Source: Flaviflexus massiliensis (GTDB lineage Bacteria > Actinomycetota > Actinomycetes > Actinomycetales > Actinomycetaceae). Taken from it: a DNA stretch of 64,000 nucleotides. The position numbers and the translations under genes were made by a program. Every line of letters begins with the position of its first letter. Position 1 is the stretch's first letter. Location of the stretch: the NCBI RefSeq assembly GCF_001375495.1, contig NZ_LN831058.1:392768-456767 (forward strand). The letters are read 5' to 3'. The notes under the pieces were generated by a model, which was given only the letters and a program-made list of their open reading frames with translations, was not told where the DNA came from and did no database searches. This document shows, in pieces, positions 1 through 8,592 of this stretch.

Positions 1-1
1 G

Positions 2-388
2 CGCATCGGGGAACTCGCCGAGCGGGCGGGAACGACGGCGAAGACGCTGCGGTTCTACGAGGAGCAGGGCCTGCTGCCGCCGGCCGAGCGCACGCCGTCC
101 GGATACCGCGACTACGCGCCCGAGACGGCCGCCCGGATCGACTTCGTCCACCGCGGCCAGGCCGCGGGCCTCACCCTCGCCCAGATCCGCCAGATCCTCG
201 ACATCCGCGACGGCGGCGCTGCTCCCTGCGAGCACGTGCGCGACCTCCTCGACGCGCGCCTCGCCGAGATCGAGCAGCAGATCGCCCAGCTCACAGCGCT
301 CCGAGACACCATCGCCGAGCTCAGGCACGACGCCGCGCAGCCCGACCCCGACTCGTGCAGCGCGGACCAGGTCTGCCGATACCTGTAA
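2..388 (+). CDS. MerR-family heavy-metal-responsive regulator (5' partial)
   Basis: The frame is open from the left edge; the start codon lies outside the window. The visible 128 residues begin inside the winged-helix DNA-binding domain (IGELAERAGTTAKTLRFYEE, then GYRDY), continue through the long dimerisation helix (EHVRDLLDARLAEIEQQI) and end in SCSADQVCRYL. A Cys in the loop before the helix (APCEHV) plus two C-terminal Cys is the usual metal-binding pattern of the ZntR/CadR/MerR group, so metal sensing is likely; the metal cannot be named. Such proteins twist a 19-20 bp promoter spacer to activate efflux or detoxification genes. Base composition is far more GC-rich than the rest of the window (42 of the first 60 bases are G or C), and the next gene is truncated exactly where this segment ends, suggesting recent acquisition. 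Confidence 0.85.
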   Translation, partial: RIGELAERAGTTAKTLRFYEEQGLLPPAERTPSGYRDYAPETAARIDFVHRGQAAGLTLAQIRQILDIRDGGAAPCEHVRDLLDARLAEIEQQIAQLTALRDTIAELRHDAAQPDPDSCSADQVCRYL

Positions 389-421
389 ACGGCAGAGCCG
401 TTCGCGCCAACGCCACAACCC

Positions 422-443
422 CGACATGCGCTACCTCATGTCG
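422..443. repeat. Inverted repeat at the junction of the GC-rich segment
   Basis: CGACATG (422-428) and CATGTCG (437-443) form a perfect 7-bp inverted repeat with an 8-nt centre. It lies between the MerR stop codon and the truncated monooxygenase and overlaps the point where monooxygenase homology ends. It could be a small terminator, a recombination site or an element end; nothing decides between these. Confidence 0.4.
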
Positions 444-685
444 ATGACTCCGGTACCGATTTCAATCCGTTCCGTCTTGGCACCAATGGCGGCAAGGAGC
501 GGGAAGGGAGAGCCGAGCTGCTGAGCGAAGTGGTGGACCCGGAAGTAGGCACCATCCGCCCCCAGTTCCTCTGCTGCGACAGCAAGGTCGATGGCTTGAA
601 GGAGGGCATCGCCACCCGTGCGGGTGGCGGAGGACGGGTGGTTCATCCAATGCCCGAAAGACAAAAAACCAATCTTTTTCACCAT
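431..685 (-). pseudogene. Truncated luciferase-like flavin-dependent monooxygenase (N-terminal fragment)
   Basis: From ATG at 685 the product starts MVKKIGFLSFGHW and continues LLQAIDLAVAAEELGADGAY, FRVHHFAQQLGSPFPLLAAI and ERIEIGTGVIDMR, then meets TAG. This is the first beta-alpha part of the bacterial luciferase/LLM-class FMN oxidoreductase fold. Family members are usually about 330-360 residues and continue after VIDMR with a Tyr followed by several hundred more; here only 84 residues remain. The break coincides with the switch to GC-rich DNA carrying the MerR gene, so the gene was probably cut by insertion or recombination. No convincing ribosome binding site is visible. The fragment is unlikely to be functional. 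Confidence 0.75.
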
Positions 686-1191
686 ACTGAAGCCAACGCT
701 TACATCACCCACGCAATTCCCACCCGCACTTTTCCGCACAAAATCAGCATTTCCCCACTCCTCATTTCACAATCTAACTCTTCCGTATCACTATGTGGAT
801 CGAGTGCGTAACCGGGGCGGGATGGGTGAAGATAGTGGGCATGTTGATCCACTTCACACACATGACCCGCCCGACCGGGGATTTTCGTGCGCGAATGTGC
901 AGCTAAACATTTTTCGCTAGTATCGCGGCTTCGGGCCCGTACTCAGCTCAGTTAAAAGCACCGCAACTTCCCCCGCACCCTATCCTCGTCGCCGAAGGTA
1001 GTACACCGGGACCGGCACTTTGTGGCCCATCACCGCGGCACAGATTCCTACCCGAATGCAGGACATCCCTGCCTCGACAGGTTGAATCACCACATCACTG
1101 ATGAGTCAGATACGCGTGATCCGTGTACCCGGGTCACGAAGTCGGAGACTGTTGCGGCGCGTTAAAATACACGTCACCACCGAGGACCACT
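686..1191. other. Non-coding stretch upstream of metF with a structured RNA candidate
   Basis: No convincing gene. Bases 815-872 can fold into a long hairpin: GGGCGGG (815-821) pairs with CCCGCCC (866-872), ATG (822-824) with CAT (861-863), and AGTGG with CCACT inside. The stretch should contain the metF promoter and leader. It does not match the SAM or cobalamin riboswitch signatures I can recall, so regulation of metF by an RNA element is only a possibility. A 7-nt stretch resembling a hammerhead core near 1097 does not hold up. Confidence 0.35.
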
Positions 1192-2211
1192 ATGTTTTCG
1201 CACAATAATCCCCTCATTTCCTTTGAGCTCATGCCACCGCGGCGACCCGATCACGCACCCAAGTTCTGGGCTACGGTCGATCGACTCATGGCGTTCCGTC
1301 CCGACTTTGTCTCCGTGACCTACGGGGCGGGAGGTAAGGACTCGAGTACCTCATTCGATGTCATCACGAAGCTGGTGCGCCACACCCCGGTCCAGCCCAT
1401 TGCCCACATCACCTGCGTCGGTACCTCCCGCGACCTGATCGCCGAGACTCTCACCAACTATCTGAATGCTGGGGTGAGAACCTTCCTTGCTCTGCGTGGG
1501 GATCCTCCGGTTGATGAGCCCGACTGGACCCCCTCCCCCGACAGCCTCCAGTCAGCAGTCGAGCTTGTCACCGCCATTCGCCAACTCGAAGCCGAGGCCT
1601 GCCAAAACTCTCCCGGAGCTGCACTCCGCAATGCTTTCAAGCCGCTGACGATCGCGGTCGCAACCTTTGCAAACGGCAATCCCGCGGCAGGTACATCCGT
1701 TGATGATGAGGTGAACAGGCTCCTCGTCAAGCAGGCAGCGGGCGCGAGCTTCGCGATTACGCAGATGCTGTGGGAGGCCGAGCCCTACGCAACTTTCGTT
1801 GAAAAAGCTCGCCGCGCAGGAGTCCACATCCCAATCCTCCCCGGCCTCATTCCGCCCGTGGAGTCGCGTAGGCTCCGGCGTTCCGCGGAGCTGTCCGGGA
1901 TCGAGGCTCCCCACCACCTTCTTGAGGCGCTTGAGCAGGCTGAGCTTGAGAATCCCGATGTTGAGCTGATCGAATCACCTGCCTATTGGATCGGCATCGA
2001 GTACGGAAGCAATCTGGCACGCGAGGTACTGGAAGCGGGTGCTCCCGGGCTCCACCTTTACACGTTCAATCGCGCCGAGCCTTCGCTCTCGCTTCTCCAT
2101 GCTCTGGGGCTCGACAAGAACCCCACCCCGGGAACGCTGTCGGCGCCTTCCGCCGCATCACCGTCGAGCACTCCCCTCTCCCTTCTTCACCAGTCCGGAA
2201 GGCCCGCCTAG
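1192..2211 (+). CDS. metF: Methylenetetrahydrofolate reductase
   Basis: Flavin enzyme that reduces 5,10-methylene-THF to 5-methyl-THF, the methyl donor for methionine synthesis. The 339-residue product has the MetF TIM-barrel landmarks: ISFELMPPR at the start, SVTYGAGG, AHITCVG, FLALRGDPP and ITQMLWEAEPYATFV. The ATG at 1192 is chosen because GAGGA lies 5 nt upstream; an in-frame GTG at 1123 would add 23 unlikely residues. The C-terminal 40 residues after LDKNPT are low-complexity (SAPSAASPSS) and probably disordered. It is followed 122 nt downstream by metE on the same strand, which consumes its product, so the pair may be co-regulated. Confidence 0.93.
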   Translation: MFSHNNPLISFELMPPRRPDHAPKFWATVDRLMAFRPDFVSVTYGAGGKDSSTSFDVITKLVRHTPVQPIAHITCVGTSRDLIAETLTNYLNAGVRTFLALRGDPPVDEPDWTPSPDSLQSAVELVTAIRQLEAEACQNSPGAALRNAFKPLTIAVATFANGNPAAGTSVDDEVNRLLVKQAAGASFAITQMLWEAEPYATFVEKARRAGVHIPILPGLIPPVESRRLRRSAELSGIEAPHHLLEALEQAELENPDVELIESPAYWIGIEYGSNLAREVLEAGAPGLHLYTFNRAEPSLSLLHALGLDKNPTPGTLSAPSAASPSSTPLSLLHQSGRPA

Positions 2212-2333
2212 CCCAACCACCCCCGAGCCTCCCGCTCAACCACATCTATCCAAAAGCACGAATGAACTCGTTCAAATAATTCGTTTAACCGGCGCTCAGC
2301 GCCCCCAACCATTGACACGAAAAGGAAGTAACC

Positions 2334-4661
2334 ATGACTTTGACATCGACGATCCTCGGATATCCCCGCGTGGGCCGCAAGCGTGAGCTCAAGAAAGCTC
2401 TCGAAGGCTACTGGGCCGGCAAACTCACCGAAACAGAACTGCGGGAGGCTGAGGATCAGCTCCGAAAGGATAACCTTGCTCGCCTCACGAGCCTGGGCCT
2501 GGGTTCATCCCTGCCCGAAAACTCATCCTTCTACGACCAGGTCCTCGATATCACCTATCTGCTCGGCGCCAGCCCCGAACGGTTCCGGGGCAAGACCGGC
2601 CTCGACCTGTACTTCTCTCTCGCACGCGGTGACGACCGTGGTGCACCGCAGGAAATGACCAAGTGGTTCGATACCAACTACCACTACCTGGTTCCCGAAA
2701 TCGGTCCCACCACCCCGATCAGCTTCACCAACCGCGAGATCATTGACCGGTTCACAAAAGCTCTCTCGTGGGGCTACGAAACTCGCCCGGTACTCGTTGG
2801 TCCCGTCACCTACCTGGCCCTCGCCAAGGGCGATGTCGATGGCTATAGCCCGCTGGATCGCTTGGGCGATGTTGAGGCTACCTACGCAGAACTACTTACT
2901 GCCCTCCGCGAGGCCGGCGCTACGTGGGTGCAGTTTGATGAGCCCGCTGTCGTTTCCGATAACCTCACCGCAAGCCGCGAGGAACTCACCTCCCTGGTTG
3001 AGCAGGTGTGGTCCCGCCTCGCCAAGATCTCAGATCGCCCCAGCATTCTCCTGACCGCACCCTACGGGGACTCGGCACGTGCCTTCCCCGCTCTCGTGCG
3101 CACCGGTGTGGAAGCAATCGGAGTTGATCTCGACCGCGGCACGCTCCCCACCGAGCAGCAGCTTGCCGAGCATGGCATCGCCCCCTCCGATCTCGAGGAC
3201 AGGATCCTCGTGGCAGGAGTGGTTGATGGGAGGAATATTTGGCGCACCGATCTCGAGAAGGCCAAGGACGCCCTCGAGCGGGCGCGGGCTCTTGGAGCAC
3301 AGGTCATTGTCGGCACGTCCACCTCACTCCAGCACGTCCCCCACGACACCGCGCTCGAGACGTGGGACGATCCCGAACTCAACAAGAATCTTCACGACTG
3401 GCTGGCCTTCGCCGACCAGAAGGTCAAGGAAGTCATCACCCTCGATCGGGGCCTCACTGCCGGCTGGGATTCAATCGAAAAGGAGCTTGCCGACAGCACC
3501 CGGGTCGCACAGGAACGCGCACGGGCCACCGGCGTATCCGTGCCCGCGGTCCGCGAGCGCGTCTCTGCCCTGACGGAAGCTGACCGCAATCGCGGGGACT
3601 ACACGGAGCGTGAGGGAAGCCAGGAAGCCCGGCTCAACCTGCCGCCGCTTCCCACGACGACGATCGGCTCCTTCCCGCAGACTCCCGAGATTCGGCGTGC
3701 TCGCGCCGACCTCGTGGCGGGCAGGATTACCGAGGGTGAGTATGAGGGGTTGATGAAGGAGGAGATCGAGCGGGTCATTCGCCTGCAAGAATCCCTCGAC
3801 ATTGACGTTCTCGTCCACGGTGAACCGGAACGCAATGACATGGTCCAGTACTTTGCCGAGCTTCTCGATGGTTTCGCGGTCACGAAACACGGCTGGGTGC
3901 AGTCCTACGGATCCCGGTGCACCCGCCCCTCGATCCTGTGGGGTGACGTGGCCAAGAACGGTGACATTTCCGTTCCCTGGTGGCAGCACGCCCAGTCCCT
4001 CACGAATCGTCCCGTCAAGGGCATGCTGACCGGGCCGGTCACGATCATTGCCTGGTCGTTTGTTCGTAAGGACATCCCGGTCTCCCAGGTAGCTGACCAG
4101 ATTGCGCTGGCACTTCGCGATGAGGTTCGCGATCTAGAGGAGTCCGGCGCCGCCATTATCCAGGTCGATGAGCCTGCCTTGCGCGAGCTCCTCCCTCTCG
4201 ATTCGGAGCGCCACGAGGACTATCTCGCGTGGTCGGTTGGCTCCTTCCGTGCAGCCACGGCAGGTGTCCGTCCCGACACCCAGATCCACACCCACCTGTG
4301 CTATTCCGAATTCGGGCACATCATTGACGCCATTGCGGCACTCGATGCCGATGTCACATCGATTGAGGCGGCGAGGAGCCGCATGGAGGTGTTGCCAGAC
4401 CTCAAGGACCACGGTTTTTCGCACGGTGTGGGCCCCGGGGTGTGGGACATCCACTCGCCCCGCGTTCCTTCCACCGAGGAGATCACAAACCTCGTGGAAC
4501 TCGCGGCCAATTCCGTGGATCCCCGGATCCTCTGGGTCAATCCCGACTGCGGGCTGAAGACCCGCGGCTACGACGAAACCATTGCCTCCCTGAAGAACCT
4601 GGTCTCAGCCACCAAGGAGGTCAGGCAGTCACTCGAGTTTTCCGAGCGGCCCAGCGCCTAG
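2334..4661 (+). CDS. metE: Cobalamin-independent methionine synthase
   Basis: Transfers the methyl group of 5-methyltetrahydropteroyl-triglutamate to homocysteine, making methionine in the cytosol without B12. The 775-residue length is typical. The N-terminal half begins TSTILGYPRVGRKRELKKAL; the catalytic half begins LPTTTIGSFPQTPEIRRAR. Zinc ligands are visible in THLCYSEFG (about residues 655-660) and NPDCGLKTRGY (about residue 738). The start is supported by GGAAG 8-10 nt before the ATG. A strong hairpin follows the stop codon. Together with metF it supplies the last step of methionine synthesis. Confidence 0.97.
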   Translation: MTLTSTILGYPRVGRKRELKKALEGYWAGKLTETELREAEDQLRKDNLARLTSLGLGSSLPENSSFYDQVLDITYLLGASPERFRGKTGLDLYFSLARGDDRGAPQEMTKWFDTNYHYLVPEIGPTTPISFTNREIIDRFTKALSWGYETRPVLVGPVTYLALAKGDVDGYSPLDRLGDVEATYAELLTALREAGATWVQFDEPAVVSDNLTASREELTSLVEQVWSRLAKISDRPSILLTAPYGDSARAFPALVRTGVEAIGVDLDRGTLPTEQQLAEHGIAPSDLEDRILVAGVVDGRNIWRTDLEKAKDALERARALGAQVIVGTSTSLQHVPHDTALETWDDPELNKNLHDWLAFADQKVKEVITLDRGLTAGWDSIEKELADSTRVAQERARATGVSVPAVRERVSALTEADRNRGDYTEREGSQEARLNLPPLPTTTIGSFPQTPEIRRARADLVAGRITEGEYEGLMKEEIERVIRLQESLDIDVLVHGEPERNDMVQYFAELLDGFAVTKHGWVQSYGSRCTRPSILWGDVAKNGDISVPWWQHAQSLTNRPVKGMLTGPVTIIAWSFVRKDIPVSQVADQIALALRDEVRDLEESGAAIIQVDEPALRELLPLDSERHEDYLAWSVGSFRAATAGVRPDTQIHTHLCYSEFGHIIDAIAALDADVTSIEAARSRMEVLPDLKDHGFSHGVGPGVWDIHSPRVPSTEEITNLVELAANSVDPRILWVNPDCGLKTRGYDETIASLKNLVSATKEVRQSLEFSERPSA

Positions 4662-4672
4662 TTGTACTTTCC

Positions 4673-4715
4673 TGAGGGCGTGGGGCGTGACTGCAACTCT
4701 CACCCCACGCCCTCA
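4673..4715 (+). terminator. metE transcription terminator
   Basis: TGAGGGCGTGGGG (4673-4685) and its exact complement (4703-4715) make a 13-bp perfect stem with a 17-nt loop, 11 nt after the metE stop. There is no T-run, as is common in actinobacterial terminators. The hairpin contains the GTG at 4687, an argument against that codon as start of the next gene. Confidence 0.75.
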
Positions 4716-4767
4716 CATCCTCAATAAACAAGCAAACAATTCCGTCAACTCTTGGTTGACTGCATTC

Positions 4768-5346
4768 ATGGATAGGTTACGGCAGGCACAGGTAGCAATC
4801 GAGGCAGCCCATCAGCAACTCCAGGACGCAGTGACGGACCTGCGCTCGGAGGGTGCGACGTGGGCGGAGATCGGGAAGTCACTTGGCATGTCCCGCCAAG
4901 CCGCCTTCAAACGCTTCGGCAAACCAACGGACCCAACAACGGGAGAAACCATGACACAGCGCAGTACCGAAAACCTTGAGGAGCTGACGGAACGATTCTT
5001 CACCCTGGTTGCGGAAGGGGATGAGGAGCGGGTGATGGCGATGATGCATCCGCGAGTGCGGAAGGAGATTCCCTACGCGGACATTGCAGCCGTGTGGAAG
5101 CAGGTCCTTCAGGAGGCAGGGGAACTCGAGGGCTTCGACAACACCTTTCTCACCACTCCAAAGGGCCTTAAGCCGGAAGCAACCCTTCTCGGGAAGGCCA
5201 TGAGCAAGATTCTGGGCACAGTCGTTGGCGTGACCACGATTCGCCTCGAGGCCGACGAGATTATGGGCAGGGTCGCTTTCGACAATGATAATGCCGTTGT
5301 CGGCGTCCTCTATGTTCCCGTTGACGAAACCCAGGTTGCCTTCTAG
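4768..5346 (+). CDS. HTH domain protein with DUF3887-like C-terminal domain
   Basis: The 192-residue product has an N-terminal helical/helix-turn-helix part (LRSEGATWAEIGKSLGMSRQAAFKRF, about residues 30-55) followed, after a Thr/Pro linker, by an alpha+beta domain (LEELTERFFTLVAEGDEERVMAMM ... NAVVGVLYVPVD) that resembles DUF3887/NTF2-like folds. The first part is like sigma-factor-like HTHs found in small actinobacterial proteins, so DNA binding is plausible. The ATG at 4768 is preferred over GTG 4687, which lies inside the metE terminator loop; no clear ribosome binding site precedes either. Target and function are unknown. Confidence 0.75.
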   Translation: MDRLRQAQVAIEAAHQQLQDAVTDLRSEGATWAEIGKSLGMSRQAAFKRFGKPTDPTTGETMTQRSTENLEELTERFFTLVAEGDEERVMAMMHPRVRKEIPYADIAAVWKQVLQEAGELEGFDNTFLTTPKGLKPEATLLGKAMSKILGTVVGVTTIRLEADEIMGRVAFDNDNAVVGVLYVPVDETQVAF

Positions 5347-5391
5347 CTGGAGACAGCAGGCAATAACTAAATCATCCTGCCCAAATTAGAA

Positions 5392-5433
5392 ATGGAGTGG
5401 TGGCACGTACTTAAGTACGTGCCACCACTCCAT
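5392..5433. terminator. Perfect 42-nt palindrome, bidirectional terminator
   Basis: Bases 5392-5412 and 5413-5433 are exact reverse complements with no spacer (centre CTTAAG). The element lies between two convergent genes, so a terminator for both strands is the natural reading. A spacer-free perfect palindrome this long can also extrude as a cruciform. Confidence 0.8.
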
Positions 5434-5504
5434 CACCTTCTTTCCAACACTCCGCCATTTACCGATGAGGAGCATCGTCAAGGCGCGGGCATAGCACCAA
5501 GGAA

Positions 5505-8114
5505 TCAGACTCCCGGGGTCACGGTGAGCTTCATTCCCTTACCTGCCTCGTCCGGAGCATCCACTGTCACCAAGTCACCATCGGAGACAGTCCCAGCCAG
5601 GATCTGCTTGGCAAGCTCGTCTCCGACTTGGCGTTGAATGAGCCTGCGGAGCGGGCGCGCACCGTAGGCCGGGTCGTAGCCTTCGACCGCAAGGTAATCC
5701 CTGCCGGCGGGTGTGACGTGGAGGGAGATGCGGCGGGCCTGGAGCCTGTTGGCCAGGTGCTCGATCTGGAGTTCGACAATGTGCGAGATCTCATCCATAC
5801 CAAGTGGCTGGAAGTGCACGATGGCGTCGAGGCGGTTGAGGAACTCGGGCTTGAAGGCGGCCTGGACGGCCTGGTTGATGAGTTCCTCACGCTCCTTCTC
5901 ATCAAGCGTCGGATCCACCTGGTATTGGGAACCGAGGTTCGAGGTGAGGATGAGGATGGTATTGCGGAAGTCCACGGTCCGTCCCTGCCCATCCGTCAGC
6001 CTTCCGTCGTCGAGAACCTGAAGGAGGATGTCGAACACTTCGGGGTGTGCCTTCTCAACTTCGTCGAGCAGGACAACCGCGTAGGGGCGGCGCCGAACCG
6101 ACTCGGTGAGCTGGCCGCCCTCCTCGTATCCAACATATCCCGGAGGCGCACCGACGAGGCGAGCCACGGAGTGCTTCTCCGAGTATTCGGACATGTCGAT
6201 CCGAATGATGGCTCTCTCGTCGTCAAACAGGAAGTCGGCAAGCGACTTGGCAAGCTCTGTTTTACCGACGCCCGTCGGCCCCAGGAACAGGAAGGAACCG
6301 GTTGGGCGGTTGGGGTCGGAGATTCCAGCACGGGACCTACGGACAGCATCGGAGACCACCTGGACGGCGTTCTTTTGCCCAATGAGTCGCTTACCGATCT
6401 CCGCCTCCATGTCGAGCAGCTTCTCGGTCTCGGTCGCCATGAGCCTGCCAACGGGGATCCCGGTCCAGGAAGCAACGACTTGCGCGACCTCATCAGCATC
6501 CACGCGGTCAGCAATCATGGGTTCGAGATCATCGGAGGAGTTCTCGGCAGCCTCACCTTCGGCGATCTGTCGTTCCACTTCGGGAATGTCACCGTTTTGG
6601 AGGCGCCCAGCATCCTCGTACCGCCCCTCGCGAATGGCTCGTTCCAGGTCAGTGCGTAGCTCATCGAGTTTCACCCGGAGGTCACCAACGAGGTTACGCC
6701 CGGCCTTTTCCCGTTCCCATCGAGCATTGAGCCCAGCAAGTTCCTCGGCTCGATCCGCAAGTTCGGCACGGATCTTATCCAGCCTCTCAACGCCCGCCTC
6801 GTCTTCACCTTCACCATCGGTGTCAACAAGGTAGGACTCTTCCATCTTGAGCCGGTTAACCTGGCGCTGGAGGATATCGATCTCCTCGGGTGAGGAGTCC
6901 AGTTCCATCCGCAACCTGCTCGCCGCCTCATCGACAAGGTCGATGGCCTTGTCGGGGAGTTGACGGCCGGAAATATAGCGATCCGAGAGTTCAGCCGCGG
7001 CCACGAGGGCGCCATCGGAGATTGTGACCTTGTGGTGGGCCTCGTACTTGGGTGCGATGCCGCGGAGGATCGCGACCGTGTCATCGACGGAGGGTTCCCC
7101 AACGTAAACCTGCTGGAACCTACGCTCGAGCGCAGCATCCTTTTCGATGTTCTCTCGGTACTCATCAAGTGTCGTGGCACCCACGAGCCGGAGTTCACCG
7201 CGCGCAAGCATGGGCTTGAGCATGTTCCCAGCATCCATCGCCCCTTCGCTGCCACCGCCGGCACCGACCACGGTGTGGAGCTCGTCAATGAAGGTGACGA
7301 TCTCACCGTCGGAGTCCTTGATTTCCTGTAGGACCGCCTTGAGGCGTTCCTCGAACTCACCGCGGTACTTGGCTCCTGCCACCATGGCGGCAATGTCGAG
7401 GGAGATGAGCCTCTTGTCGCGTAGCGACTCGGGCACGTCGCCATCAACAATGCGTTGCGCAAGCCCCTCGACGACCGCGGTCTTACCAACACCGGGTTCG
7501 CCGATGAGGACGGGGTTGTTCTTGGTGCGGCGTGACAAGACCTGGATCACGCGACGGATCTCGGTATCGCGACCGATCACCGGGTCAAGCTTGCCCTCGC
7601 GAGCAACCTGGGTGAGGTCCGTCCCGTACTTTTCGAGCGCCTCGTACGTTCCCTCAGGGTCCGGAGAATCGACCTTGCGGTTGCCACGAACCTGGCCAAG
7701 CACTGCTTGGATCTGGTCACGCGTGACCGAGGCGGCCTTGAGGATCTCCCCAGCGCTCGACTGCGAGGCAGCCAAGCCCATGAGCAGGTGCTCGGTGGAA
7801 ATATAGGAGTCCCCGAGTGCGGTCGCTTCCTTCCCCGCATCCGACAGCACGAGGCTAAACGGGCGGGAGGTTGATGGCTGAGACACCGATGAGCCCTGTG
7901 CACCGGGCAGTGCGGTAATCGCTGCCTGGGTGCGGCTGGCAAGCGCTGCCTGATCGGCACCGATCGCGTCAAGAATGCCAACGGCAATGCCATCCTTTTG
8001 GCCGAGTAGCGCGGCAAGCAGGTGAACGGGCTCCAGCTGGGGATTCCCGGCCCTCACCGCCATCTCCAACGCAGAAGAGATTGCCTCCTGCGACTTTGTC
8101 GTCAATTTATCCAT
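5505..8114 (-). CDS. clpB: ATP-dependent chaperone ClpB
   Basis: Hexameric AAA+ disaggregase that pulls polypeptides out of aggregates together with DnaK/DnaJ/GrpE. The 869 residues contain the Clp N-domain ([20 protein letters not shown]), a first AAA+ module with Walker A GEPGVGKT (205-212), the coiled-coil M-domain (about 400-530), and a second AAA+ module with GPTGVGKT near residue 607 and the arginine-rich C-terminal small domain ([13 protein letters not shown]). A GAAGGA ribosome binding site lies 6 nt before the ATG. An HspR-type operator 61-81 nt upstream of the start ties it to the HspR heat-shock regulon encoded at 48.6-52.6 kb. Confidence 0.97.
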   Translation of the reverse strand: MDKLTTKSQEAISSALEMAVRAGNPQLEPVHLLAALLGQKDGIAVGILDAIGADQAALASRTQAAITALPGAQGSSVSQPSTSRPFSLVLSDAGKEATALGDSYISTEHLLMGLAASQSSAGEILKAASVTRDQIQAVLGQVRGNRKVDSPDPEGTYEALEKYGTDLTQVAREGKLDPVIGRDTEIRRVIQVLSRRTKNNPVLIGEPGVGKTAVVEGLAQRIVDGDVPESLRDKRLISLDIAAMVAGAKYRGEFEERLKAVLQEIKDSDGEIVTFIDELHTVVGAGGGSEGAMDAGNMLKPMLARGELRLVGATTLDEYRENIEKDAALERRFQQVYVGEPSVDDTVAILRGIAPKYEAHHKVTISDGALVAAAELSDRYISGRQLPDKAIDLVDEAASRLRMELDSSPEEIDILQRQVNRLKMEESYLVDTDGEGEDEAGVERLDKIRAELADRAEELAGLNARWEREKAGRNLVGDLRVKLDELRTDLERAIREGRYEDAGRLQNGDIPEVERQIAEGEAAENSSDDLEPMIADRVDADEVAQVVASWTGIPVGRLMATETEKLLDMEAEIGKRLIGQKNAVQVVSDAVRRSRAGISDPNRPTGSFLFLGPTGVGKTELAKSLADFLFDDERAIIRIDMSEYSEKHSVARLVGAPPGYVGYEEGGQLTESVRRRPYAVVLLDEVEKAHPEVFDILLQVLDDGRLTDGQGRTVDFRNTILILTSNLGSQYQVDPTLDEKEREELINQAVQAAFKPEFLNRLDAIVHFQPLGMDEISHIVELQIEHLANRLQARRISLHVTPAGRDYLAVEGYDPAYGARPLRRLIQRQVGDELAKQILAGTVSDGDLVTVDAPDEAGKGMKLTVTPGV

Positions 8115-8174
8115 AAGTTGTCCTTCAATTCGTCAAGGTCAGTTTTCTGATCTGACTAATGAAACGCCAATAAA

Positions 8175-8195
8175 CTTGAGTCTATTCCACTCAAC
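8175..8195 (-). promoter_or_regulatory. HspR operator (HAIR) upstream of clpB
   Basis: CTTGAGT-N7-ACTCAAC matches the HAIR consensus CTTGAGT-N7-ACTCAAG at 13 of 14 positions. HspR, encoded in this window, represses clpB and dnaK through such sites in other actinobacteria. Confidence 0.88.
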
Positions 8196-8580
8196 CCTGA
8201 TTTGATTCAGCTCTCATCGAACACGGACTGACGTCGCGACCCATCGACACTGTGGCACGGTTAACCCGGCACAACTAGCCTGGAGCGACACCATTTCATC
8301 GAATGAGGGTCGGCCGACGAAATCCACTCCTCACCGGACTCAGAATTCTTGGACTGATCAGGCACCGATCTATGCACGTGACTGCGCTCCGGCATCTTAC
8401 GAACCAAGGTGAACGCCCAGCAACCTACAGATGTCAGTTAAACAAACTTCACAGAAACTACTATTATCTAATCAATCGAAAGTAAACACAGTAGGTTTTA
8501 CAGTTCGAAATATTTCCGCAACCAGCGCATTTTTACCACATGAATGGTAGTGAAAATGGGTGTTTCAGCAAGCGGTTGGA
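8196..8580. other. AT-rich intergenic stretch, no gene supported
   Basis: Between the clpB operator and the next gene. A 60-codon frame at 8303-8485 has no ribosome binding site and no recognisable product. The 8400-8560 part is AT-rich and probably holds promoter elements; no clear motif beyond the -10 box at 8581. Confidence 0.4.
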
Positions 8581-8586
8581 TACGCT
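8581..8586 (+). promoter_or_regulatory. -10 box of a leaderless promoter
   Basis: TACGCT followed by exactly 6 nt and ATG (8593). Three other genes in the window (11639, 29745, 40000) have the same TANNNT-N6-ATG arrangement, consistent with transcription starting at the start codon. Confidence 0.5.
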
Positions 8587-8592
8587 GGAGTC

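Noticed and set aside
530-920. Two overlapping plus-strand frames of 93 and 100 codons.
   Set aside because: They are partly antisense to the monooxygenase remnant, have no ribosome binding site and no recognisable product.
1097-1145. CTGATGAG followed later by CGAAG, resembling a hammerhead ribozyme core.
   Set aside because: The second core element should be GAAA directly after a paired stem II; here it is CGAAGTC and no proper stems I-III can be drawn.
4687-4767. GTG start extending the HTH/DUF3887-like protein by 27 residues.
   Set aside because: The codon lies in the loop of the metE terminator and has no proper ribosome binding site, so the transcript for this gene should start later.
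8303-8485. A 60-codon frame upstream of the membrane protein gene.
   Set aside because: No ribosome binding site, no family resemblance, AT-rich intergenic composition.
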